From positions 1 through 8,741 of the forward strand of contig JBNLFS010000055.1 in the NCBI GenBank assembly GCA_050305635.1: 8,741 bases of DNA, given 5' to 3'. Made by a program: the position numbers and the translations under genes. Shown piece by piece: positions 1 to 6,104 of this stretch; position 1 is the stretch's first letter, and each line of letters starts with the position of its first letter. The notes below the pieces were generated by a model. That model was not told where the DNA came from and made no database searches. It saw nothing but the letters and a program-made list of their open reading frames with translations. Source of the DNA: Thiodiazotropha sp050305635. GTDB taxonomy: Bacteria; Pseudomonadota; Gammaproteobacteria; Chromatiales; Chromatiaceae.

Positions 1-1390
1 CAATCCTGCCGAGGCCAAGAAGGGCTTGATGGAGCGGACCTGGCAATCGGGCACGGTGGAGTCCATGTTGCAGCGCTCCGGGGCTGCGAGTACCCGCCCC
101 GAGGATCTGTCTGACGAGTTTGGCCTGACTCCGACCGGGTATCGCCTGACCGATGTCCAGGCCCAGGCGATTCTGGATCTACGACTGCACCGCCTTACCG
201 GGCTGGAGCAGGACAAGATCATCAACGAATACGAGGAGTTGCTGGAAAAGATTGCCTTCCTGCTGGAGATTCTCGGCAGTTCGGAACGTCTGATGCAGGT
301 GATCCGGGAAGAATTACTTGAGATTATGGAGCAGTACGGCGACGAGCGCCGCACCGAGATCATTCACACCCGCCTGGATCTGACCCTCGAGGATCTGATC
401 ACCGAAGAGGATGTGGTGGTGACCCTCTCTCATGCGGGCTATGCCAAGGCTCAGCCGGTTAGCACCTATCAGGCGCAACGTCGTGGCGGCAAGGGCAAGA
501 TCGCGACCGCTACCAAGGATGAGGATTTCATCGACAAGCTGTTTGTCGCCAGCACTCACGACACCATTCTCTGCTTCTCCAACCTGGGTAAAGTTTACTG
601 GTTGAAGGTCTATGAACTGCCCCAGGCAGGACGTAACGCCAGAGGTAAGCCGATCGTCAATCTGCTGCCCCTTGAAAAGGACGAACAGATCAATGCCATC
701 TTGCCGGTTCGGGAGTACCAGGAGGATCGTTTTGTGTTCATGGCGACCAGTTCCGGTACGGTGAAGAAGACCTCGCTAGAGGCCTTCTCCCGGCCCCGCG
801 CGAATGGCATCATCGCCGTCGATCTGCGGGATGGGGACAAGCTGGTCGGGGTCGATATCACCGATGGCCAGCAGGATATTCTGCTGTTCAGCAGCAGTGG
901 CAAGGCGGTGCGCTTTGCCGAGGCCAATGTGCGTGCCATGGGACGTACCGCCTGCGGAGTCCGGGGTATCCGTCTGGAGTCCGGCCAACAGGTAGTGTCG
1001 CTGATTGTCGCGTTCCAGGGTGATGTGCTGACGGTGACCGAAAACGGTTACGGTAAGCGCACCCCCATCGACCAGTACCCGGTACATGGACGTGGTGGCC
1101 AGGGTGTGATCTCGATCCAGACATCTGAGCGCAACGGGGCCGTGGTCGGCGCGGTACAGGTCAGCGAGGACGACGAGGTGATGATGATCTCCGATGGCGG
1201 CACCCTGGTGCGCAACCGGGTCACCGAGGTCTCCCAGAGGGGCCGCAATACCCAGGGTGTGATCATGATCCGTCTTCAAAAACAGGAGCGTCTGATCGGC
1301 ATCGAGCGGGTTGAAAGCCTGGAGGGAGAAGAAGAACTGGAAGACGGCGAAGCCGAGTCCGGAGCGGATCTTCCTCCCGAGGATAGCTGA
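1..1390 (+). CDS. gyrA: DNA gyrase subunit A, C-terminal half (5' end outside window)
   Basis: This is the 3' part of the gene for the GyrA subunit of DNA gyrase, the cytoplasmic type II topoisomerase that introduces negative supercoils using ATP hydrolysed by GyrB. The reading frame is open from base 2 (first residues NPAEAKKG) to the TGA at 1388-1390, giving 462 residues, roughly half of the usual 850-900. The N-terminal winged-helix part with the catalytic tyrosine and quinolone-resistance region is missing because the window starts late. The visible part begins near the end of the breakage-reunion domain (QAILDLRLHRLTGLE, coiled-coil arm) and continues into the beta-pinwheel C-terminal domain. 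The GyrA box QRRGGKG is at 476-496, which separates GyrA from the ParC paralogue. Repeated blade motifs follow (VFMATSSGTVKKT, GVRGIRL, NGYGKRT, RNTQGVI). The protein ends in an acidic tail rich in Glu and Asp, as in E. coli GyrA. It is probably a transcription unit separate from serC. Confidence 0.97.
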   Translation, partial: NPAEAKKGLMERTWQSGTVESMLQRSGAASTRPEDLSDEFGLTPTGYRLTDVQAQAILDLRLHRLTGLEQDKIINEYEELLEKIAFLLEILGSSERLMQVIREELLEIMEQYGDERRTEIIHTRLDLTLEDLITEEDVVVTLSHAGYAKAQPVSTYQAQRRGGKGKIATATKDEDFIDKLFVASTHDTILCFSNLGKVYWLKVYELPQAGRNARGKPIVNLLPLEKDEQINAILPVREYQEDRFVFMATSSGTVKKTSLEAFSRPRANGIIAVDLRDGDKLVGVDITDGQQDILLFSSSGKAVRFAEANVRAMGRTACGVRGIRLESGQQVVSLIVAFQGDVLTVTENGYGKRTPIDQYPVHGRGGQGVISIQTSERNGAVVGAVQVSEDDEVMMISDGGTLVRNRVTEVSQRGRNTQGVIMIRLQKQERLIGIERVESLEGEEELEDGEAESGADLPPEDS

Positions 1391-1395
1391 CGAAA

Positions 1396-1425
1396 CGGCT
1401 GTCATTTTAGGCAGCCGGAAATTTT
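1396..1425 (+). terminator. Possible Rho-independent terminator after gyrA
   Basis: Six bases after the gyrA stop there is an inverted repeat. CGGCTGTC (1396-1403) pairs with GGCAGCCG (1410-1417) over 8 bp, with one T-G wobble and a 6-base loop ATTTTA. The stem is GC-rich, but the T-run (1422-1425) starts four bases after it and is only four long, so the terminator would be weak or leaky. Its position directly after gyrA and before the biosynthetic genes fits a boundary between transcription units. This rests on pairing by eye; no folding energy was calculated. Confidence 0.5.
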
Positions 1426-1466
1426 CTGAATCACGCCGTTCAGGCGAAATCTGAAACACACTGAAT

Positions 1467-1471
1467 GAGGG
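1467..1471 (+). promoter_or_regulatory. Ribosome binding site that sets the serC start
   Basis: GAGGG at 1467-1471 matches the anti-Shine-Dalgarno sequence. Counted from GAGG (1467-1470), it lies six bases before the ATG at 1477. An earlier in-frame ATG at 1465 overlaps this site itself and has no purine-rich site upstream (ACACACTGA). The site therefore favours 1477 as the start of serC. Confidence 0.75.
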
Positions 1472-1476
1472 CCAAG

Positions 1477-2559
1477 ATGTCACGAGTCATTAATTTTAGC
1501 GCCGGTCCGGCGATGTTGCCGGAAGAAGTTCTGCTGCAAGCCAAGGAGGAGATGCTGGACTGGCAGGGCTCTGGCATGTCGGTGATGGAGATGAGTCACC
1601 GGGGCAAGGAGTTTATGTCCATCGCCGAACAGGCGGAGGCGGATCTGCGCGGCTTGATGGCGATCCCGGACAATTACAAGGTACTGTTTCTGCAGGGTGG
1701 GGCGTCCAGCCAGTTCAGCATGATCCCCATGAATCTGACCCGCAACAATCGCAAGGTGGACTATATCAATACCGGCTCCTGGTCGAAGAAGGCGATCGGT
1801 GAGGCGAAGCGTTTTGCGGATGTGCAGATCGCCGCCACCACAGAAGAGTCCAAATTCACCCGCACCCCCGCCCAGTCGGAACTGCAACTCAGTGGCGACG
1901 CCGCGTATGTGCACTACACCCCCAACGAAACCATCCAGGGGGTGGAATTCCCCTATCTGCCCGATAGCGGGGAGGTTCCCCTGGTGGCGGATTTTTCCTC
2001 CACCATTCTGTCCCGACCTGTGGATGTGAGTCGGTATGGCATCATCTATGCCGGTGCGCAGAAAAACATCGGTCCCGCGGGTTTGACCCTGGTGATCATC
2101 CGCGAGGATCTGATCGGCGAGGCCGTCGATGGGACACCGGCGATGTTTCAGTACACTACCCATAGCGAAAACGGTTCCATGTACAACACCCCCCCCACCT
2201 ATGCCTGGTACCTGTCCGGGCTGGTGTTTAAGTGGCTGCAGGGCAAGGGCGGCCTGGAGGGCATGGCCGAGATCAACCGGCGCAAGGCGGAATCTCTCTA
2301 TCGCGCCATCGATGAATCGGGTTTCTACAACAATCCGGTGGATCCCCAAAGCCGTTCCTGGATGAATGTGCCGTTCACCCTGGCCGATGCGGCGCTGGAC
2401 GCCAAATTTCTGGAAGGGGCTAGCGCGGCCGGATTGAAGACCCTCAAGGGGCATCGCTCCGTGGGGGGCATGCGTGCCAGTATCTACAACGCCATGCCGG
2501 AAGCGGGTGTTCAGGCCCTGATCGATTTCATGGCCGAGTTCGAGCGCGTGAACGGCTAG
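1477..2559 (+). CDS. serC: Phosphoserine aminotransferase SerC
   Basis: PLP-dependent class V aminotransferase that converts 3-phosphohydroxypyruvate and glutamate to phosphoserine and 2-oxoglutarate, step two of serine synthesis; in many proteobacteria it also makes 4-phosphohydroxy-threonine for PLP synthesis. The 360-residue product (E. coli SerC has 362) starts MSRVINFSAGPAMLPEEVL, collinear with the family N-terminus. Key residues are visible: His41-Arg42 in EMSHRGKEF, the cofactor loop FLQGGASSQFSMIP, Asp172 in VADFSS for the pyridine nitrogen, and the Schiff-base lysine Lys196 in AGAQKNIGP. The conserved MYNTPPT segment lies over a run of eight Cs (2189-2196), which the motif explains. 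The start at 1477 is chosen over the ATG at 1465 because the alternative adds MRAK ahead of the family N-terminus and lacks its own ribosome site. It follows the gyrA hairpin and precedes serA, giving adjacent genes for two consecutive pathway steps. Confidence 0.96.
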   Translation: MSRVINFSAGPAMLPEEVLLQAKEEMLDWQGSGMSVMEMSHRGKEFMSIAEQAEADLRGLMAIPDNYKVLFLQGGASSQFSMIPMNLTRNNRKVDYINTGSWSKKAIGEAKRFADVQIAATTEESKFTRTPAQSELQLSGDAAYVHYTPNETIQGVEFPYLPDSGEVPLVADFSSTILSRPVDVSRYGIIYAGAQKNIGPAGLTLVIIREDLIGEAVDGTPAMFQYTTHSENGSMYNTPPTYAWYLSGLVFKWLQGKGGLEGMAEINRRKAESLYRAIDESGFYNNPVDPQSRSWMNVPFTLADAALDAKFLEGASAAGLKTLKGHRSVGGMRASIYNAMPEAGVQALIDFMAEFERVNG

Positions 2560-2566
2560 TGGAATT

Positions 2567-2590
2567 AGCTTGCAGTATCCAATGCAAGCT
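2567..2590 (+). promoter_or_regulatory. Perfect 8-bp stem-loop after serC (terminator or leader element)
   Basis: AGCTTGCA (2567-2574) is followed by an 8-base loop (GTATCCAA) and its exact reverse complement TGCAAGCT (2583-2590). The bases after it (CTTCATTTT) are moderately T-rich, so it could be a weak intrinsic terminator for serC. The loop bases ATCCAA (2577-2582) are also exactly complementary to TTGGAT at 2598-2603, just before a five-T run (2607-2611). This permits either an alternative, mutually exclusive hairpin or an H-type pseudoknot. The function is unknown. It lies 7 bases after the serC stop and about 85 bases before the serA start. Confidence 0.5.
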
Positions 2591-2619
2591 CTTCATTTTG
2601 GATGACTTTTTATAACAAC

Positions 2620-2650
2620 AACGGGCGTTTTATGCTATTCCGCGCCCGTT
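2620..2650 (+). repeat. Second perfect 8-bp inverted repeat upstream of serA
   Basis: AACGGGCG (2620-2627) and CGCCCGTT (2643-2650) are exact reverse complements separated by 15 bases. The arms are GC-rich and the spacer is AT-rich (TTTTATGCTATTCC). No T-run follows, so it is not a + strand terminator. It could be a structured RNA in the serA leader, ending 25 bases before the ATG, or a DNA operator. Weak promoter-like boxes sit here (TTTATA at 2609-2614, then 16 bases, then TATGCT at 2631-2636), placing the -10-like box in the spacer, but neither box is good enough to call. Confidence 0.45.
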
Positions 2651-2675
2651 AGTTGGTAACCTGCAGAGAAGCAAG

Positions 2676-3851
2676 ATGTATAAAATATTGACCCTGAATA
2701 ACATTTCCGTGGCCGGATTGGATCGATTGCCCCGGGACCGATACGAAGTCGCCTCAGAGCTCAGTCACCCGGATGCGATCCTGCTGCGCTCCTACAAAAT
2801 GCATGACATGGCGGTTCCCGAATCGGTCAGAGCGATCGGTCGGGCCGGGGCAGGGGTCAATAACATTCCGGTTCAACAGATGACCGCCCAGGGCATACCC
2901 GTCTTCAATGCCCCTGGGGCCAATGCCAACGCAGTCAAGGAGCTGGTTTTGGCCGGCGCCCTGATGGCGGCCCGCAATCTGGGACAGGCCTGGCGTTTCG
3001 CCACCGCCCTTGAGGGACAGGACGCGGAGATCTCCAAGCAGGTGGAGTCAGGCAAAAAGGATTTCGTCGGTTTCGAGCTACCGGGACGTACCATGGGGGT
3101 CATCGGCCTGGGCGCCATCGGGGTCAAGGTGGCGAATGCCTGCCGGGCGTTGGGTATGAAAGTCATCGGATACGATCCCACTATCACGGTGCAGAGCGCC
3201 TGGAAATTGGCCTCCGAGGTGGAGCAGGCGCTCAGTGTGGACGACCTGCTGTCGAAGTCCGATTTCGTGACCTTTCACGTCCCACTGACCGATGCCACCC
3301 GTAACACGATCAATGTGGATCGCCTGAAGCTCATGAAACGCGGTTCCGTGCTGTTGAATTTCGCCCGAAACGGCATCATCGATGACGATGCCGCGGTCGC
3401 GGCCCTGGACAGCGGCCATCTCTATGCCTATGTGTGCGACTTTCCGAGCAACCTGCTAAAGGACCATCCCCGGGTAATCACCCTGCCGCATCTGGGGGCA
3501 TCCACCAAAGAGGCCGAGGACAACTGCGCAATCATGGTCGCTGAGCAGGTTCGGGACTATCTAGAGAACGGTAACATCCTCAATTCGGTAAATTTCCCCA
3601 GCATCAACCTACCGCGCAACGGAGGCTTCCGAATCGCCGTGGTTAACAACAATGTGCCCAATATGGTGGGGCAGATCTCCACCGATCTGGCCGCCGAAGG
3701 CCTGAATATCCTGGATATGCTCAATAAGTCCCGGGATAATGTCGCGGTAACGCTACTGGATGTGGATTGCCAGCCCAGTCAGTCGCTGCTCGACACATTG
3801 GGATCCATCGATGGGGTTCTGTCGGTACGCAGCCTGCCGGGAAGTGTCTGA
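2676..3851 (+). CDS. serA: D-3-phosphoglycerate dehydrogenase, short ACT-domain form
   Basis: NAD-dependent D-2-hydroxyacid dehydrogenase expected to oxidise 3-phosphoglycerate to 3-phosphohydroxypyruvate, the first committed step of serine synthesis and the source of SerC's substrate. The 391-residue protein has a substrate domain (about 1-85, Arg38 in ILLRS, then GAGVNNIP), a Rossmann domain (Gly144-Leu-Gly146-Ala-Ile-Gly149, with Asp167 ending beta-2 and favouring NAD+), and a C-terminal ACT domain (about 319-388) with no intervening ASB domain. It is slightly shorter than E. coli SerA (410). Arg231 (NFARNG) and His272 (LPHLGAST) match the catalytic Arg and His. However, no glutamate occurs between them, whereas E. 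coli SerA has Glu269 there. In the ACT domain Asn324, Asn326 and Asn344 align with E. coli His344, Asn346 and Asn364, which bind serine. The start has a partial ribosome site (GAGAAG, 2666-2671). Its place beside serC supports the role. A related hydroxyacid dehydrogenase of other specificity is possible but less likely. Confidence 0.88.
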   Translation: MYKILTLNNISVAGLDRLPRDRYEVASELSHPDAILLRSYKMHDMAVPESVRAIGRAGAGVNNIPVQQMTAQGIPVFNAPGANANAVKELVLAGALMAARNLGQAWRFATALEGQDAEISKQVESGKKDFVGFELPGRTMGVIGLGAIGVKVANACRALGMKVIGYDPTITVQSAWKLASEVEQALSVDDLLSKSDFVTFHVPLTDATRNTINVDRLKLMKRGSVLLNFARNGIIDDDAAVAALDSGHLYAYVCDFPSNLLKDHPRVITLPHLGASTKEAEDNCAIMVAEQVRDYLENGNILNSVNFPSINLPRNGGFRIAVVNNNVPNMVGQISTDLAAEGLNILDMLNKSRDNVAVTLLDVDCQPSQSLLDTLGSIDGVLSVRSLPGSV

Positions 3852-3906
3852 CCGAAATGCTCGTGAGTACAACTTCTCGCTGTGACAAACGCTTCAGAGT
3901 CCGATC

Positions 3907-4992
3907 ATGAGTGATGATGACAAGCTGAAAGACATTCGCGACAACATCGACCGGATCGATGCCCAGTTGCAGGCCCTGCTCAATGAGCGGGCCGCGGCGG
4001 CGCAGGAGGTGGCGCGGATCAAGCTGAAGGCCAATCCTGAGTCGGAATTCTATCGGCCGGAACGGGAGGCTGAGGTATTGCGGCGGGTAAAGGAACGCAA
4101 CCAGGGACCCCTGGACGGGGAGGAGATCGCCCGTCTGTTTCGCGAGATCATGTCCGTCTGCCTGGCCCTGGAACAACCGCTTAAAGTCGCCTTTCTTGGC
4201 CCGGATGGGACCTACACCCAGGCGGCAGCACTGAAGCATTTTGGTCATTCGGTACTAACCCAATCGATGAACTCCATCGGTGATATCTTCCGTGACGTGG
4301 AGGCGGGGGCTTGTCATTACGGCGTGGTGCCGGTGGAGAACTCAACTGAGGGTGTCATCAGTCATACCCTGGACAGCTTTCTCAGCTCACCTTTGAAGAT
4401 CTGTGGTGAAGTCTCCCTGCGCATCAACCACCAGTTGCTCAGTTCCATGGATCGGCTCGATCAGATCGAGAAGGTCTATTCCCATGCCCAATCCCTGGCC
4501 CAATGCCGGGGTTGGCTCGACCGCCATCTACCCCATGCTGAGCGCATCTCTGTGGGCAGCAACGCGGAGGCGGCCCGGTTGGCGGCAGAAGCGCCGGGGA
4601 CTGCGGCCATCGCCGGGGAGGCGGCCGGCGAGATCTATCAACTCCATCGCCTCGCCACGAATATCGAGGACGAACCGGGCAACACCACCCGGTTTCTGGT
4701 GATCGGCAAGCAGGATGTCCCCCCCAGTGGCTCGGACAAGACCAGCCTGATGTTCTCCACCCACAATCAGTCGGGTGGTTTGCATACCATGTTGACACCC
4801 TTTGCTGAACACGGGGTCAGTATGACCCGAATCGAGTCGCGGCCCTCACGGCGTGGTCGTTGGGATTATGTCTTCTTCGTCGATGTGGAAGGTCATCGTG
4901 ATGATTCCGAACTCTCCCAGGCGCTGGACAAAATCGAGCGGGCGGCCACCCAGTTCAAGGTGCTTGGCTCTTATCCCAAAGCGGTGCTCTGA
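3907..4992 (+). CDS. pheA: Bifunctional chorismate mutase / prephenate dehydratase (P-protein)
   Basis: Cytoplasmic bifunctional enzyme that rearranges chorismate to prephenate and then dehydrates and decarboxylates it to phenylpyruvate, the phenylalanine precursor. The 361 residues match the Pseudomonas-type P-protein in length. Domain 1 (about 1-90) is an all-helical AroQ mutase with Arg11, Arg28 and Lys39 at the same numbers as in E. coli, then FYRPERE. Domain 2 (about 93-270) is the dehydratase, starting KVAFLGPDGTYTQ and holding PVENSTEG and the catalytic Thr-Arg-Phe motif (NTTRF, residues 259-263). Domain 3 (about 278-361) is the ACT domain for phenylalanine feedback, with ESRP at 310-313; the usual PGAL motif reads SGGL at 289-292. 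The gene begins 55 bases after serA with only a weak ribosome site (AGAG before the ATG) and ends in TGATG overlapping hisC by one base, so it is very likely translated with hisC. Confidence 0.96.
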   Translation: MSDDDKLKDIRDNIDRIDAQLQALLNERAAAAQEVARIKLKANPESEFYRPEREAEVLRRVKERNQGPLDGEEIARLFREIMSVCLALEQPLKVAFLGPDGTYTQAAALKHFGHSVLTQSMNSIGDIFRDVEAGACHYGVVPVENSTEGVISHTLDSFLSSPLKICGEVSLRINHQLLSSMDRLDQIEKVYSHAQSLAQCRGWLDRHLPHAERISVGSNAEAARLAAEAPGTAAIAGEAAGEIYQLHRLATNIEDEPGNTTRFLVIGKQDVPPSGSDKTSLMFSTHNQSGGLHTMLTPFAEHGVSMTRIESRPSRRGRWDYVFFVDVEGHRDDSELSQALDKIERAATQFKVLGSYPKAVL

Positions 4993-6104
4993 TGAGTGAT
5001 TCTGAGTTTCCCTTTCTTCAGCATGCGATGCCGAGTATCCAGTCCTTGCAGCCCTATGTGCCGGGTAAACCTATCGAGGAACTGGAGCGTGAGCTGGGTA
5101 TCCGTCATTCCATCAAACTGGCCTCCAACGAAAACCCCCTCGGGGTAAGTCCCAAGGTCACGCAGGCATTGATGGACGGTATGCGTGATGTCGCCCGCTA
5201 TCCGGATGGCAGTAGTTACCGCCTGCGTCACCGGTTGGCGGAAATGCATGGCCGGGGTGCGGATGCCATCACCCTGGGTAATGGATCCAATGATGTTCTG
5301 GATATGCTGGCCCGGGTGTTTCTCGGCCCCGGGGACGAATCCCTGTTTTCCGAATATGCCTTTGCGGTCTATCCGCTGAGCAGTCAGGCGGTGGGGGCGA
5401 AGCTGGTCTGCGCCCCCGCCCGGGACTACGCTCACGATCTCGAAGCCCTGCAGACTCGCATCACTCCGAATACCCGGGTGATCTGGATCGCCAACCCGAA
5501 CAACCCCACCGGTACCTGGCTCGGCCGGGATGCCTTGCATGGTTTTCTCGCCCGGGTTCCGGCGGATGTCATCGTGGTAATTGATGAGGCCTATTTCGAG
5601 TATGTCGAGGAGGCCGATTATCCTGATGCCACCCAGTGGCTGGATGAGTTTCCCAACCTGGTGGTGACTCGGACCTTTTCCAAGGCCTATGGGCTGGCCG
5701 GTCTGCGGGTTGGTTATGCCTTGTCACACCCAGTGGTCGCCGATCTGCTCAACCGGGTACGTCAACCCTTCAATGTGAACCTGCTGGCGCAATGTGCGGC
5801 GCTTGCGGCGCTGGATGATCCCCAGTTTCTGGAACAATCCGTGGCTGTGAATCGGGCTGGCATGGCCCAGTTACGGGAAGGATTCGAGACGCAGGGTGTC
5901 GATTATATCCCTTCAGTAGGTAATTTCCTGACCCTGAATCTGCATCGTGATGCCGCCGAGGTGGACCGGGCGCTGCTGCAACAGGGGGTCATCACCCGGC
6001 CGATCGCCGGATACGGGCTACCGAACCACCTGCGGGTTTCCATCGGTCTCGAACAGGAGAACGCCCGTTTTCTCACGGCACTGCGCGAGGTACTCGGACA
6101 ATGA
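4992..6104 (+). CDS. hisC: Histidinol-phosphate aminotransferase (possible aromatic aminotransferase)
   Basis: PLP-dependent fold-type I aminotransferase of 370 residues. The HisC family transfers an amino group between glutamate and imidazole-acetol phosphate in histidine synthesis; members in this gene order are also thought to transaminate aromatic keto acids. The N-terminus SIQSLQPYVPGKPIEELEREL and the KLASNENPLG motif are typical of HisC. NPNNPTG is at 168-174, Asp198 (VIDEAYFEY) should contact the pyridine nitrogen, Lys231 in TFSKAYGLAGLRVGY is the Schiff-base lysine, and Arg348 in NHLRVSIG should bind the substrate carboxylate. The start codon shares its A with the pheA stop (TGATG) and has no clear ribosome site of its own, suggesting coupling. 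The stop overlaps tyrA by four bases (ATGA). Lying between pheA and tyrA, it is a good candidate for the transamination step of both phenylalanine and tyrosine synthesis, but the sequence alone cannot decide this against a histidine role. Confidence 0.92.
   Translation: MSDSEFPFLQHAMPSIQSLQPYVPGKPIEELERELGIRHSIKLASNENPLGVSPKVTQALMDGMRDVARYPDGSSYRLRHRLAEMHGRGADAITLGNGSNDVLDMLARVFLGPGDESLFSEYAFAVYPLSSQAVGAKLVCAPARDYAHDLEALQTRITPNTRVIWIANPNNPTGTWLGRDALHGFLARVPADVIVVIDEAYFEYVEEADYPDATQWLDEFPNLVVTRTFSKAYGLAGLRVGYALSHPVVADLLNRVRQPFNVNLLAQCAALAALDDPQFLEQSVAVNRAGMAQLREGFETQGVDYIPSVGNFLTLNLHRDAAEVDRALLQQGVITRPIAGYGLPNHLRVSIGLEQENARFLTALREVLGQ

Noticed and set aside
476..496. Whether the first gene is parC rather than gyrA
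   Set aside because: The canonical GyrA box QRRGGKG, the regular blade motifs and the acidic tail fit GyrA, and gyrA next to serC is the usual order.
1465..1476. Earlier ATG adding MRAK to SerC
   Set aside because: No ribosome site precedes it, the extra residues extend beyond the family N-terminus, and the only good site (GAGGG, 1467-1471) lies inside it and serves the ATG at 1477.
776..1483. 235-codon open frame on the - strand across the 3' end of gyrA
   Set aside because: It is antisense to conserved gyrA blades, and its translation (rich in His, Asp and Leu) looks like a shadow of the + strand codons; no supporting start site.
2189..2196. Eight-C run in serC as a slippage site
   Set aside because: It encodes part of the conserved NTPPT motif, so the protein sequence largely explains it.
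1480..2454. 324-codon open frame on the - strand across serC
   Set aside because: It lies wholly antisense to a well-conserved gene, its product has no recognisable motif, and long antisense frames are expected in GC-rich coding DNA.
3857..3910. 17-codon ORF ending in an ATGA overlap with pheA, considered as a leader peptide
   Set aside because: It has only one Phe codon, no ribosome site, and no attenuator-type hairpin with a T-run follows, so it does not look like a phenylalanine attenuator.
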